Source: an uncultured Candidatus Saccharibacteria bacterium (GTDB lineage Bacteria > Patescibacteriota > Saccharimonadia > Saccharimonadales > Saccharimonadaceae). Taken from it: DNA of 11,424 nucleotides. Both the position numbers and the translations under genes were made by a program. The DNA is taken from the NCBI GenBank assembly GCA_946185175.1, contig CAMHIH010000017.1, positions 1-11,424 on the forward strand. Reading direction: 5' to 3'. Below, one piece after another: positions 1 to 6,256 of the stretch; position 1 is the stretch's first letter; each line of letters begins with the position of its first letter. Below the pieces are notes generated by a model, which saw only the letters and a program-made list of their open reading frames with translations, did no database searches and had not been told where the DNA came from.

Positions 1-49
1 TGGGTTTTGGTCCCAGCATTCGCAGGTTCGAATCCTGCCGGTCCAGCCA
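1..49 (+). tRNA. tRNA-Gln (anticodon UUG), 3' part, cut by the window start
   Basis: The window opens inside the anticodon stem. TGGG (1-4) and CCCA (12-15) enclose the loop TTTTGGT (5-11), which places anticodon TTG at 7-9. A five-base variable loop follows. The T arm is GCAGG (22-26), loop TTCGAAT (27-33), CCTGC (34-38). The acceptor 3' strand CGGTCCA is at 39-45, discriminator G at 46 and an encoded CCA at 47-49. The A72 and G73 positions and the CATTC variable loop resemble bacterial tRNA-Gln. The 5' half lies outside the window, so identity rests on the anticodon loop and the 3' end. Confidence 0.88.
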
Positions 50-101
50 ATCAAGAAAAGCCCGCAGGGCTATTTTTTGTTGACCGGCAGGATGAGAGCC
101 A
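32..101 (+). repeat. Repeat unit copy 1: tRNA 3' end plus terminator plus inverted arm
   Basis: This ~70 bp unit starts in the T arm of tRNA-Gln and recurs imperfectly 117 bp downstream (149-223). The first ~27 bases, covering the tRNA 3' end with CCA and the spacer after it, are identical in both copies. The unit also has internal symmetry: ATCCTGCCGGTC (32-43) is perfectly inverted as GACCGGCAGGAT (82-93), so a 12-bp outer stem encloses the terminator hairpin at 59-71. The shared end GATGAGAGCCA marks the right border. Confidence 0.85.
59..79 (+). terminator. Rho-independent terminator after tRNA-Gln
   Basis: AGCCC (59-63), loop GCA, GGGCT (67-71), then A and six T (73-78). It begins ten bases after the tRNA CCA end, so it most likely terminates the tRNA-Gln transcript. 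Confidence 0.8.
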
Positions 102-110
102 AGGTTCGCC

Positions 111-143
111 CAATGCCCGGTCGCTTGCGACGACGGCGCATTG
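111..143. other. Imperfect hairpin between the two repeat units
   Basis: CAATGC (111-116) pairs with GCATTG (138-143). Inside, CCG (117-119) pairs with CGG (134-136) and GTCG (120-123) with CGAC (128-131), with small bulges and a CTTG tetraloop. There is no T run on either side, so it does not look like a terminator. Function unknown. Confidence 0.6.
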
Positions 144-148
144 TTTAT

Positions 149-223
149 ATCCTGCCGGTCCAGCCAATCAAGAAAGAGCCCATAGGGCTATTTTTTTGTT
201 GGCTGCCGACAGGATGAGAGCCA
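149..223 (+). repeat. Repeat unit copy 2: displaced tRNA-Gln 3' end with terminator
   Basis: This second copy of the 32-101 unit keeps the tRNA 3' end, CCA, spacer, terminator hairpin and the GATGAGAGCCA border. No T arm, anticodon arm or tRNA body precedes it, so it is not a tRNA gene. Its inverted arm has diverged: ATCCTG (149-154) pairs with CAGGAT (210-215), and CAGCCAA (161-167) pairs with TTGGCTG (199-205). Pairing is thus kept in a different register from copy 1. It could be a local duplication or the footprint of an element that once recombined at the tRNA 3' end. Confidence 0.82.
177..198 (+). terminator. Second Rho-independent terminator, in repeat copy 2
   Basis: AGCCC (177-181), loop ATA, GGGCT (185-189), then A and seven T (191-197). 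It is a near copy of the terminator at 59-79 and gives a tandem back-up terminator for plus-strand transcripts from tRNA-Gln. Confidence 0.75.
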
Positions 224-243
224 GAGGTAATTTTCTTGGGTAG

Positions 244-271
244 GAAAAAGGCGGCTCTCAATTGAGCCGCC
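244..271 (-). terminator. Rho-independent terminator of the PGDYG-like gene
   Basis: GGCGGCTC (250-257) and GAGCCGCC (264-271) form a perfect 8-bp GC-rich stem around TCAATT. Read on the minus strand it is followed by a T run (complement of 245-249). It lies 38 bases beyond the stop codon of the minus-strand gene. A weaker T run (277-281) on the plus side could make it partly bidirectional. Confidence 0.8.
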
Positions 272-308
272 AGCAGTTTTTATGGGTGAGGCTGCCGCTC
301 ACCATCGT

Positions 309-896
309 TTACTTGTCCCAGCCAGCGCCGAGCACTTCATCCGCAGGTCCGTAGGCCGCGAAGTCGTTCTCGCTGAGGAGATAACGCCTGTCGATGGCGA
401 GGTCGTCCGGATTTTCCGGATCGTACGGAGCGCAGAAATAGCACTTCGCGTCGCCGTTCTGGGTGCCACCCCAGGGAGCGTCGATCTCGACATCCTCTCC
501 CGTATCATTCGGGATGATGCGGCCCATGCCCTTCGCGCGGAAGATGCCTTCCTGGTCGGTCGGCTCGTACTTCTTGCGGAAGGTGTCGTCCGGAATCGCG
601 TAGTTGTTGTCGCGATCGGACTCGAACTTCTTGGGGTTGGTCGCAATCCACTCGCCGGCGACAACCTTGCGGGTGTCTTCCAGCTTGGCGATACGCTCGC
701 CGTTCTCCTCACGCATGACGTAGGTGTCGATGACATACTCGCCAGACTGCTCGTCGAAGCGGACGTCCTTGTCGGCATAGAGGCCGGACTCGAGACCCTC
801 CTGGGTGATCTGGATTGCGGCGATGGTGCCTTTCTTGGCATAGATGGGGGCGGTACGGAACTGGTTGGTGTAGTCGTTCAGATTGATCTTTTTCAT
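309..896 (-). CDS. PGDYG-like domain protein, 195 aa, probably highly expressed
   Basis: The sequence resembles small PGDYG-family proteins (Pfam PF14083) known from phages and bacteria, whose function is not established. Seen here: an N-terminal YAKKGTIAAIQIT strand, a GEWIATNP segment near residue 81, and NYAIPDDTFRKKYEPT, which matches the usual pattern of KKP..EA.Q, GDW..., and P..F...YEP. A second segment, YFCAPYDPENPDDL, follows near residue 155 and may be an extra module. There is no signal peptide or membrane segment, so it is probably cytoplasmic. ATG at 896 is chosen because AGGAGGAG sits just upstream. The codons are clearly richer in G/C at the third position than in neighbouring genes. 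With the consensus promoter this suggests strong expression, though foreign origin is an alternative. Family assignment is by eye. Confidence 0.85.
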   Translation of the reverse strand: MKKINLNDYTNQFRTAPIYAKKGTIAAIQITQEGLESGLYADKDVRFDEQSGEYVIDTYVMREENGERIAKLEDTRKVVAGEWIATNPKKFESDRDNNYAIPDDTFRKKYEPTDQEGIFRAKGMGRIIPNDTGEDVEIDAPWGGTQNGDAKCYFCAPYDPENPDDLAIDRRYLLSENDFAAYGPADEVLGAGWDK

Positions 897-980
897 GAAA
901 CTGTCTCCTCCTGATCTGATTCTGATTGAAACGATTGAAATGTGCTTGCAAGTGATGGGATTTCTAAGCTTGCGAGATTG

Positions 981-1009
981 ATTATAGCATATATGGTTAT
1001 TTTTGTCAA
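981..1009 (-). promoter_or_regulatory. Perfect sigma-70 consensus promoter for the PGDYG-like gene
   Basis: On the minus strand TTGACA (1009-1004), a 17-base spacer and TATAAT (986-981) match the housekeeping consensus exactly. Transcription should start near 974, leaving a leader of about 77 nt that contains a 9-bp tandem repeat (924-932 and 933-941) and ends in the Shine-Dalgarno AGGAGGAG. Confidence 0.9.
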
Positions 1010-1051
1010 TATGTAAAACGCATTTTTACAATATATGCATGTTTTTGCTTA

Positions 1052-1060
1052 TGTTATGAT
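1052..1060 (+). promoter_or_regulatory. Extended -10 promoter of the PP2C gene, predicted leaderless
   Basis: TG (1052-1053), one base, then TATGAT (1055-1060) form an extended -10 element. Only six bases separate it from the ATG at 1067, so the expected start of transcription falls on the start codon. There is no good -35 box at 17 bp and no room for a Shine-Dalgarno. Confidence 0.7.
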
Positions 1061-1066
1061 ATAAAT

Positions 1067-2524
1067 ATGATTCGAATTGGCCATAACCACGAGAATAATA
1101 ATTCAAGCTCTCAGGCGGATAATAGATGGGATATGGGCGGACAACAGTTCCGCGGCAATAGTGCCGAGTCGCAGGCTGAAATTCAGCGCAGTAATGCCGA
1201 GCGTCAGCAGCGTAAGATTATCTGTGCGATGGCTTTGGGGCAGGATGGTCGTGTCGATATGTCGCCGTTCGACTATCATGATGTCGAAGTAAGCCCAGAT
1301 GTACGTGATTCGGTGCTTGATATGCTGAGTACTGGTCAATTGGGCGAACCGCAAGAGCGGCAAATTCTAATGAAGATTCAAGGACCCTTGCAACAAAAAG
1401 GTGCTGATAATGTCTTTATGTCGATTGCTTCGAAACACGAATTAAGAATTCTTGGTGCCGCGACGACCGGCGGTGAAGGATTTGATCATTACGATCGTCA
1501 AAATGTTGATTCGGTGCTTGCCTTTACGCGTCGCTTCCCTACCCCGATGGATTTCGAAGACTACAGTAAGGGCTTCCTGGATATGATTGAGCGCAATAAT
1601 GGCGCTCAGAAACGGTCAGAATACGAGGCCGCGATGGCCGATTTGAAGCGCAAAATTTTCGGCAAGAAACAAGAATATTGGGAGCAGATGCAGGCTTTAC
1701 ATGCGGAAGCCGATCAGCGCGCGGTTGACCGTTTCCGGACGGCACCTGCTAATAACTTTGCGGAATATGCTGATCGATTTGCGCCAGAAATGAACGAAAA
1801 TCATGAATGGCTTAAACATGACGCGGGCGTTTGGCAAGTTTCGCGTTCGCAAGCCAAAGAGGGTTTTAATCGCAAAGATTTACTCGAAGGTCTTTGGGCG
1901 GACGATAATTGTGAGGATAGTTATTTATGGCGGCCAGACCAGAATTTCTATGGCGTGTTCGATGGTGCGGGCGGCCATGGTGGCGGACGTGAGGCTTCAC
2001 AGACTGCAGCTGCGACCGTGAACGAGATGGCGAATCGTTATTTATTGCAATCTGGCTCAGCCTTGGCGTATGTATTAAATGCGGCGAATGAACGAGTTTG
2101 CGACAATATGGCGGCAGGTTATTCTACTGGCGTCTTAGCAAAGGAAATTGACCGAAATGGTCGTCGAATGATGGCATACGCGATGGTAGGCGATTCGCGT
2201 CTTTACGTTGTGCACAAAGACGGTTCGGTCGAGCAAATTACCAAAGACGAAGGTTACGAAAATGTTATTACGAATGCGCTTGGCAATCCGGTAGGTCCTG
2301 GCGAGGGGCGCACGCGGCAATTTGGCGAATTTGATATTCATGATGGTGATCGTTTTGTGCTCTGCTCTGACGGCATTACTGGTGACAAAGGCACGGATTT
2401 GATGAGCAATGAGGAATTGGGGCGCATCGTGATGAGTTCGCGCAGTGCGCGCGAGGCGTCGCTTAATTTAGTAAATAATGCGCGCAAAAAAGACGACCGT
2501 ACGGCAATTGTATTTGGCCTTTAG
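1067..2524 (+). CDS. PP2C-family Ser/Thr protein phosphatase with a large N-terminal extension, 485 aa
   Basis: The C-terminal part, roughly residues 270-485, is a PP2C (PPM) metal-dependent phosphatase. Family motifs are in order: CEDS (E283, D284), FDGAGGHGGG (D299), GDSRLY (375-380), CSDGIT (D435) and DDRTAIV (D476). These supply the acidic residues that bind the two metal ions, so it should be active. The domain ends at the C-terminus. Residues 1-265 are unassigned: a polar Asn/Gln/Ser-rich start, then a mostly helical charged region. There is no signal peptide or transmembrane segment, so it should be cytosolic. PP2C enzymes usually reverse Hanks-type kinase phosphorylation, but no kinase is in this window. 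It appears to be a single gene and overlaps the stop of its convergent neighbour. The start is supported by the -10 box seven bases upstream. Confidence 0.92.
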   Translation: MIRIGHNHENNNSSSQADNRWDMGGQQFRGNSAESQAEIQRSNAERQQRKIICAMALGQDGRVDMSPFDYHDVEVSPDVRDSVLDMLSTGQLGEPQERQILMKIQGPLQQKGADNVFMSIASKHELRILGAATTGGEGFDHYDRQNVDSVLAFTRRFPTPMDFEDYSKGFLDMIERNNGAQKRSEYEAAMADLKRKIFGKKQEYWEQMQALHAEADQRAVDRFRTAPANNFAEYADRFAPEMNENHEWLKHDAGVWQVSRSQAKEGFNRKDLLEGLWADDNCEDSYLWRPDQNFYGVFDGAGGHGGGREASQTAAATVNEMANRYLLQSGSALAYVLNAANERVCDNMAAGYSTGVLAKEIDRNGRRMMAYAMVGDSRLYVVHKDGSVEQITKDEGYENVITNALGNPVGPGEGRTRQFGEFDIHDGDRFVLCSDGITGDKGTDLMSNEELGRIVMSSRSAREASLNLVNNARKKDDRTAIVFGL

Positions 2525-3699
2525 CGAGTTTGACGTACGCGCTTGATTGGGTTGCGTTTAGTTTTAGTGATTTTCTTGGCCGGTTTTTGCTTGCCGAGAA
2601 TTTCTTTTTTAGTGCCAGAATAAACGCTAATAGTCTGTTTAACGACGCTGATGATGAGGTCGCGATCTTCTGGTTTGACCTCGCGATAGTTTTTGATGAG
2701 GCTAGGAAGCTTTTTGTACCATGAACTACGAAGCTGATCCATGGATGTAAAATCGGCAGCACAAATGATGTCGTAGACTGTATTGACGAATGATTTGCGT
2801 TCTTCGAGGCTGCGGGTTTTAAGGATGTCGATGACGGTTTGATTAAAGATTTCGCTTGAGGCGGCCGTGTGTGGCGCGCGGACGAATTTCGTGCCCTCAA
2901 CTTGCCAGGAGTAAATATCGTGCTGATAAAGTCCTAACTCGCGACTGTTGACGACTGTGCAATCGCCGTCTTCTTGCTGCAAGCAACGGCCAATAATCGA
3001 ACCCTGCGGAATAAACTGGTGGATTTTGGCAAGGATTTCGGCGTTGCGATGGAATTTGGCTTCGACAAAGTCCGGAATGAAACCTGGGCCATCAAAATTG
3101 ATGACTTCAATGATACGTTTCTGGATGTCTGTACTGGCGCTGAGTGCCGAAAAAACTGCTACGTTACCCCCCTTGGAATGACCGCATAGGCGGAGCTTTT
3201 TGTTCGGGTATTTGGAGGCAATGCGTTCGAGATAGTTAGCGGCCTGCTCTTGCGAAGGAACGGTTGGCGTAAACATCATATTGAAGTCTTCTTTCCAGCC
3301 CACAAGTGTGGCATCGGTGCCGATGTAAGAAATAAGCAATTCGTCGTTTGGTAAATGGATCGTTACGGCGCCAAATTGTTTTTCGACTTTTTTATCGTTA
3401 TTACGAATGTAGTCGGTCGTAATGAGATCGATGAAACGTTTACTCTTCTGCAATGTTTCGACTAGTGTGCGGTCATTTGGCTGATTGAAATAATTGCGTC
3501 GAACGGCGAGCATCTTTTCACTGAAACTTTTAACGCTCTCGCGCGGTGCAAGGGCAATCTGATTAAACGGCAAATACGAGAAGCGTGCGAAAATTAAATA
3601 GTCAACTTCGTTGATAGGCTGGGCGTCAGAAAATGCGACGTCACCGCGCCATTTGAGATAATCTAGCATGTCATCTGTGAAACGATTTTGATATTTCAT
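2521..3699 (-). CDS. DUF2974 (Mbeg1-like) alpha/beta hydrolase, 392 aa
   Basis: The protein matches the DUF2974/Mbeg1-like family (PF11187), predicted lipase-like alpha/beta hydrolases without a settled substrate. Seen: NEVDYLIFARFSYLPF (30-45), a beta segment AVTIHLPNDELLISYIGTD (111-129), TLVGWKEDFNMMF (131-143), and the nucleophile elbow GHSKGGN (173-179) with S175. Candidate catalytic partners are D203 in NFDGPG and H260 in YQHDIYSW. No signal peptide or membrane segment is visible, so it is probably cytoplasmic. The last ~30 residues form a Lys/Arg-rich tail (364-392) that could bind nucleic acid or membrane. I chose ATG at 3699: a TATAAT box lies six bases upstream, and a TTG start further upstream (3741) would put that box inside the coding region. 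Its stop codon overlaps that of the PP2C gene. Confidence 0.9.
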   Translation of the reverse strand: MKYQNRFTDDMLDYLKWRGDVAFSDAQPINEVDYLIFARFSYLPFNQIALAPRESVKSFSEKMLAVRRNYFNQPNDRTLVETLQKSKRFIDLITTDYIRNNDKKVEKQFGAVTIHLPNDELLISYIGTDATLVGWKEDFNMMFTPTVPSQEQAANYLERIASKYPNKKLRLCGHSKGGNVAVFSALSASTDIQKRIIEVINFDGPGFIPDFVEAKFHRNAEILAKIHQFIPQGSIIGRCLQQEDGDCTVVNSRELGLYQHDIYSWQVEGTKFVRAPHTAASSEIFNQTVIDILKTRSLEERKSFVNTVYDIICAADFTSMDQLRSSWYKKLPSLIKNYREVKPEDRDLIISVVKQTISVYSGTKKEILGKQKPAKKITKTKRNPIKRVRQTR

Positions 3700-3705
3700 A
3701 TTTTT

Positions 3706-3711
3706 ATTATA
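3706..3711 (-). promoter_or_regulatory. -10 box of the DUF2974 gene, predicted leaderless
   Basis: TATAAT (3711-3706 on the minus strand) is followed by six bases and then the ATG at 3699. The start of transcription should coincide with the start codon. No convincing -35 hexamer is seen; that region overlaps the T run of the terminator just upstream. Confidence 0.65.
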
Positions 3712-3726
3712 TAACATAAACTCCGG

Positions 3727-3753
3727 AAATAAAAATAACACCCGGAGGTGTTA
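3727..3753 (-). terminator. Rho-independent terminator of the CorA-DUF308 operon
   Basis: On the minus strand TAACACC (3753-3747), loop TCCG, GGTGTTA (3742-3736), then five T (3735-3731) and a further T-rich stretch. It lies ~140 bases after the stop of the DUF308 gene and directly before the promoter of the DUF2974 gene, insulating the two. Confidence 0.8.
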
Positions 3754-3848
3754 CTTTAAGTGTGTGTTGTTGCCATGATAGACTGAAACCTTATCCGTCT
3801 TCCAAACGCCCGCAGCGAAGCAACGCGACTATTTGAGAATACAGAACT

Positions 3849-3892
3849 AAAAAGACTTTGTAAAGACTTTTTTGCGACTTTTTTGGATTTTT
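3849..3892 (-). repeat. Short 11-bp tandem repeat just after the DUF308 gene
   Basis: Consecutive 11-base units at 3849-3859, 3860-3870, 3871-3881 and 3882-3892 share a GACTTT-like core; the last two are more diverged. They lie in the 3' untranslated region of the minus-strand operon, starting right after its stop codon. On the minus strand, in the DUF308 frame, they would read as Lys-rich codons. Confidence 0.55.
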
Positions 3893-3893
3893 T

Positions 3894-4490
3894 CTATTTT
3901 TTGGCTGGTTTATCGACAATTTCGGCTTCTATTGCCTCTTTTTCTACGCCTTTTGGTGCTTTATATATCATGATTGAGCCAATAATATCGAATAGGCTAG
4001 AAATAATCAGCAAGACTCCGAGGAATTGCAGGATTAAGTCTGGCACGATAAAACGACCGGTAATACAGAGCACGCCACATAGTATCTCGATCAGCGCCAA
4101 AATTAGCGGTGTGAGATATTTGGGGTTGTATGGCTTACTATGAATCGCATTCTGTAATTTAACGATGCCAATAATGACAATAAAGATACCAATGATTGCC
4201 GAAACGAGCTCTTTTAGGAAACTGTTTTGAATAATGAGGAATAATCCAGCGATACAGAGTGCGATAGCGGTGATGATTTTACTACTAGAGTTTTGTTTCG
4301 TGCGTAGGCAGTCAATGATGGTATAGGCTGCATAAATTAGCATCAGGATGCCGAACGCGATCGAGATGAAGCTCGTGACCTTGTCGGCCCAAATTAGTAG
4401 ACAAACGCCAAGTACTAGCATTACGGCATCGCCAAACGATAAGGCCAAGTTGGTCTTTGATGTCTTGGTTTTGGCTTTGGTGGTTTTCAT
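3894..4490 (-). CDS. DUF308/HdeD-like multi-pass membrane protein, 198 aa
   Basis: This is a small polytopic membrane protein resembling the DUF308 (HdeD) family. HdeD is linked to acid resistance in enterobacteria, but the general biochemical role of the family is unclear. About six hydrophobic segments are visible: roughly 15-36, 40-60, 70-88, 90-108, 123-143 and 147-172. In keeping with the family they are Gly/Ile/Leu-rich helices arranged in pairs with short loops. A Lys/Thr-rich N-terminus (KTTKAKTKTSK) and a charged Lys-rich C-terminus (ending PAKK) flank them. Its ATG overlaps the TAA of corA (TAATG), and AAAGG lies about ten bases upstream, so it is probably translationally coupled to corA. 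The stop is TAG, after which the frame stays open for 45 codons. Confidence 0.82.
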   Translation of the reverse strand: MKTTKAKTKTSKTNLALSFGDAVMLVLGVCLLIWADKVTSFISIAFGILMLIYAAYTIIDCLRTKQNSSSKIITAIALCIAGLFLIIQNSFLKELVSAIIGIFIVIIGIVKLQNAIHSKPYNPKYLTPLILALIEILCGVLCITGRFIVPDLILQFLGVLLIISSLFDIIGSIMIYKAPKGVEKEAIEAEIVDKPAKK

Positions 4491-5428
4491 TATAGTAAGC
4501 CTTTCTTGCGTAGCCAGAGCGCTACTAATAGTGATGCGAGAATAGAACCAAGTAATAATACGGCGGCGGAATGATCATTGGTGCCTATGCTGCCGAACGG
4601 AACATTCATGCCCATGAAGGATGAAATAATGGTTGGAATAGACAGCACGATAGTTGCGCCAGCTAAGAACTTCATGGCGTAGTTGAGGTTATTATTAATG
4701 ACTGTGCCGTATGTTTCAGAAATAGACGACAAAATATCACGGTAAATTGTGGCCATGTCGATAGCCTGGCGGTTTTCGATAATGGCGTCTTCGAGCATGT
4801 CGGCGTCATCGTCAAATAATGGCAAAACGATGCCTTTGCTGAGGCGTTCGAGTACGACGTCATTTTCCTTGAGAGACGCAATGAAATAGACCAAGGTTTT
4901 TTCGATACTTAGCATTTCGATTAGATTTTCGTTCTTAGTATGCTTTTTGAGCGAATCTTCCGCGAGCTGCATTTGGCGGTAAATATTATCAAGGACTTTA
5001 ATGTATTGTGCGGCTGCCGCGTTAATGATTTGAATTAAGAAGCGAGTTTTCTTGGCGGTGCGAAAATCGCGTACGCGATTGTTGGCGAAATCTTGCAAAA
5101 TGGTTGGGTTATTAAGCGAAACCGTGACGATGTAGTTGTCTTTTGTAATGATGATGCCGAGTGGGTAGGTGACGTATTTGTCGTCTTTTTGAACATGGGC
5201 CGGAATGTCGATTACGACTAAAGTAGATTTGCCAGAAACTTCGACGCGCGGTAGCTCGTCGTCGTCGAGCATCTTAGATATCAAATCTTCATCAATGCCG
5301 GTTGCCTCGACGGTATTCGCGATTTCATCCTCGGTGGGGCTAACCAGAGAAATCCAACAGTCTGGCTCAATTTTGGTGAGTTTTTCGATATTCTTTTTTG
5401 ATAGATTTGTCTTATAGATTTTCTGCAT
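4490..5428 (-). CDS. corA: CorA-family divalent metal ion transporter, 312 aa
   Basis: CorA proteins are homopentameric inner-membrane channels for Mg2+ (some for Co2+, Ni2+ or Zn2+). Seen here: a soluble N-terminal alpha/beta domain (about 1-140), a long helical stalk (about 145-250) and two C-terminal membrane helices (about 254-273 and 288-306). The signature GMN sits at 273-275 at the end of the first helix, within FMGMNVPFG, and the protein ends with a short basic tail. The length is normal for the family. An acidic run EDEIANTVEATGIDEDLI and DDDELPRVE near residues 33-62 fits the usual regulatory domain. It is the first gene of an operon with the DUF308 protein. The ATG at 5428 follows a 27-nt leader containing AGAGAGG, a rather distant Shine-Dalgarno. 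Ion specificity cannot be read from the sequence. Confidence 0.93.
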   Translation of the reverse strand: MQKIYKTNLSKKNIEKLTKIEPDCWISLVSPTEDEIANTVEATGIDEDLISKMLDDDELPRVEVSGKSTLVVIDIPAHVQKDDKYVTYPLGIIITKDNYIVTVSLNNPTILQDFANNRVRDFRTAKKTRFLIQIINAAAAQYIKVLDNIYRQMQLAEDSLKKHTKNENLIEMLSIEKTLVYFIASLKENDVVLERLSKGIVLPLFDDDADMLEDAIIENRQAIDMATIYRDILSSISETYGTVINNNLNYAMKFLAGATIVLSIPTIISSFMGMNVPFGSIGTNDHSAAVLLLGSILASLLVALWLRKKGLL

Positions 5429-5461
5429 ATAAAAAGCCCTACCTCTCTTCTTCTAAGATAT

Positions 5462-5467
5462 ATTATA
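5462..5467 (-). promoter_or_regulatory. -10 box of the corA operon, divergent with TrhA
   Basis: TATAAT on the minus strand (5467-5462) predicts a start near 5455 and a 27-nt leader with a purine-rich Shine-Dalgarno. The -35 position would fall on the start codon of the divergent gene, and no strong -35 hexamer is seen there. Confidence 0.6.
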
Positions 5468-5477
5468 CATCTTGCGC

Positions 5478-5483
5478 TATAAT
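5478..5483 (+). promoter_or_regulatory. -10 box of the hemolysin III gene, predicted leaderless
   Basis: TATAAT (5478-5483) ends six bases before the ATG at 5490, so the message should start on or next to the start codon. It lies only ten bases from the oppositely oriented -10 box of the corA operon. Confidence 0.7.
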
Positions 5484-5489
5484 ATTTTT

Positions 5490-6167
5490 ATGAAAAAGCG
5501 AACGAAGTTAGCTGACCGAAAATTGCCGAATTACACCAAAAGTGAAGAGATTTTTAATATGGTCACACACATTGTTGGTGGCGCTTTTGGTTTAGTAATG
5601 TTAGTGCTGTTTATTATTCGTGGCGCTTTGCATCATAGTGTTGCGAGTGTATTGTGTGGTATAGTTTTTGGCTTGTCTTTGATAATTCTATTTACGATGT
5701 CGGCAATTTATCATGGCTTATCACCAAAACTAAAGGCCAAAAAAGTGATGCAAATTCTCGATCATTGTTCGGTATTTTTGCTGATTGCGGGTAGTTATAC
5801 GCCGATTACGATTTGCGCTTTAACGCAGACGAGCCCGTCGCTAGCTTGGGTAATTTTTGGTGTGGTTTGGGGGATATCAATTCTTGGTATCGTGCTTAAT
5901 TCGATTGACGTAAATAAATATATGGCCTTCTCGATGGTTTGCTATTTAGGCCTAGGTTGGTGCATTGTGCTCTCTCTGCCGTTTTTGATGTCGGTTTTGC
6001 CGGCGGCTGCGATGTGGATGCTGTTTGCTGGTGGTGTGGCTTACACGCTGGGCGCGATTTTGTTTGGTCTCGGGGTCAAGGTGCGATATATGCATTCTGT
6101 CTTCCATATTTTTGTCGATATTGGTGCCATTTTACATGGTTTGATGGTTCTGCTTTTTGTGTTGTAG
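5490..6167 (+). CDS. trhA: Hemolysin III / TrhA family (PAQR-like) membrane protein, 225 aa
   Basis: Members of the bacterial hemolysin III family belong to the PAQR superfamily, seven-helix membrane proteins with a buried metal site. In bacteria some affect membrane energetics and lipid composition; haemolysis is not a safe inference. Family motifs here: E20, N23 and TH (26-27) before helix 1, SAIYHG with S71 and H75, ILDHCSVFLLIAGSYTPI with D91 and H92, and MHSVFHIFVD with H202 and H206 in the last helix. The Ser/His/Asp/His/His set expected for the metal site is complete. Seven hydrophobic segments fill residues 22-225. I start at ATG 5490, because a TTG at 5472 would translate through the TATAAT box. 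Gene symbol by family name only. Confidence 0.92.
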   Translation: MKKRTKLADRKLPNYTKSEEIFNMVTHIVGGAFGLVMLVLFIIRGALHHSVASVLCGIVFGLSLIILFTMSAIYHGLSPKLKAKKVMQILDHCSVFLLIAGSYTPITICALTQTSPSLAWVIFGVVWGISILGIVLNSIDVNKYMAFSMVCYLGLGWCIVLSLPFLMSVLPAAAMWMLFAGGVAYTLGAILFGLGVKVRYMHSVFHIFVDIGAILHGLMVLLFVL

Positions 6168-6256
6168 AATTAGGATAGCTCGTAAATAAGTTTAAAACGA
6201 GTGCAGTTTTACGTTTTTCGTGTTTTAGTTTCCGACTAGAAAAGGGGGTATCAATC

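Noticed and set aside
149..170. Second tRNA-Gln gene
   Set aside because: Only the 3' end is duplicated. No anticodon arm, D arm or 5' acceptor strand precedes it.
285..303. GGTGAG/CTCACC hairpin near the end of the PGDYG-like gene
   Set aside because: A 6-bp stem with no T run on the minus strand; the adjacent stem at 250-271 explains termination better.
282..914. Long plus-strand open frame opposite the PGDYG-like gene
   Set aside because: It is a shadow of a GC-rich gene on the other strand. It has no Shine-Dalgarno, runs over the terminator side of the real gene, and its Leu/Val/Gly-rich translation matches no family.
3700..3741. Upstream start (TTG at 3741) for the DUF2974 gene
   Set aside because: It would translate through the TATAAT box and the terminator hairpin, and family similarity begins after the ATG at 3699.
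5472..5489. Upstream TTG start for the hemolysin III gene
   Set aside because: The extra six codons consist of the -10 box and its flank; ATG at 5490 is the natural start.
6179..6201. CTCGT/ACGAG stem between trhA and the acidic gene
   Set aside because: Five base pairs around a 13-base loop with only four T downstream; too weak to call a terminator.
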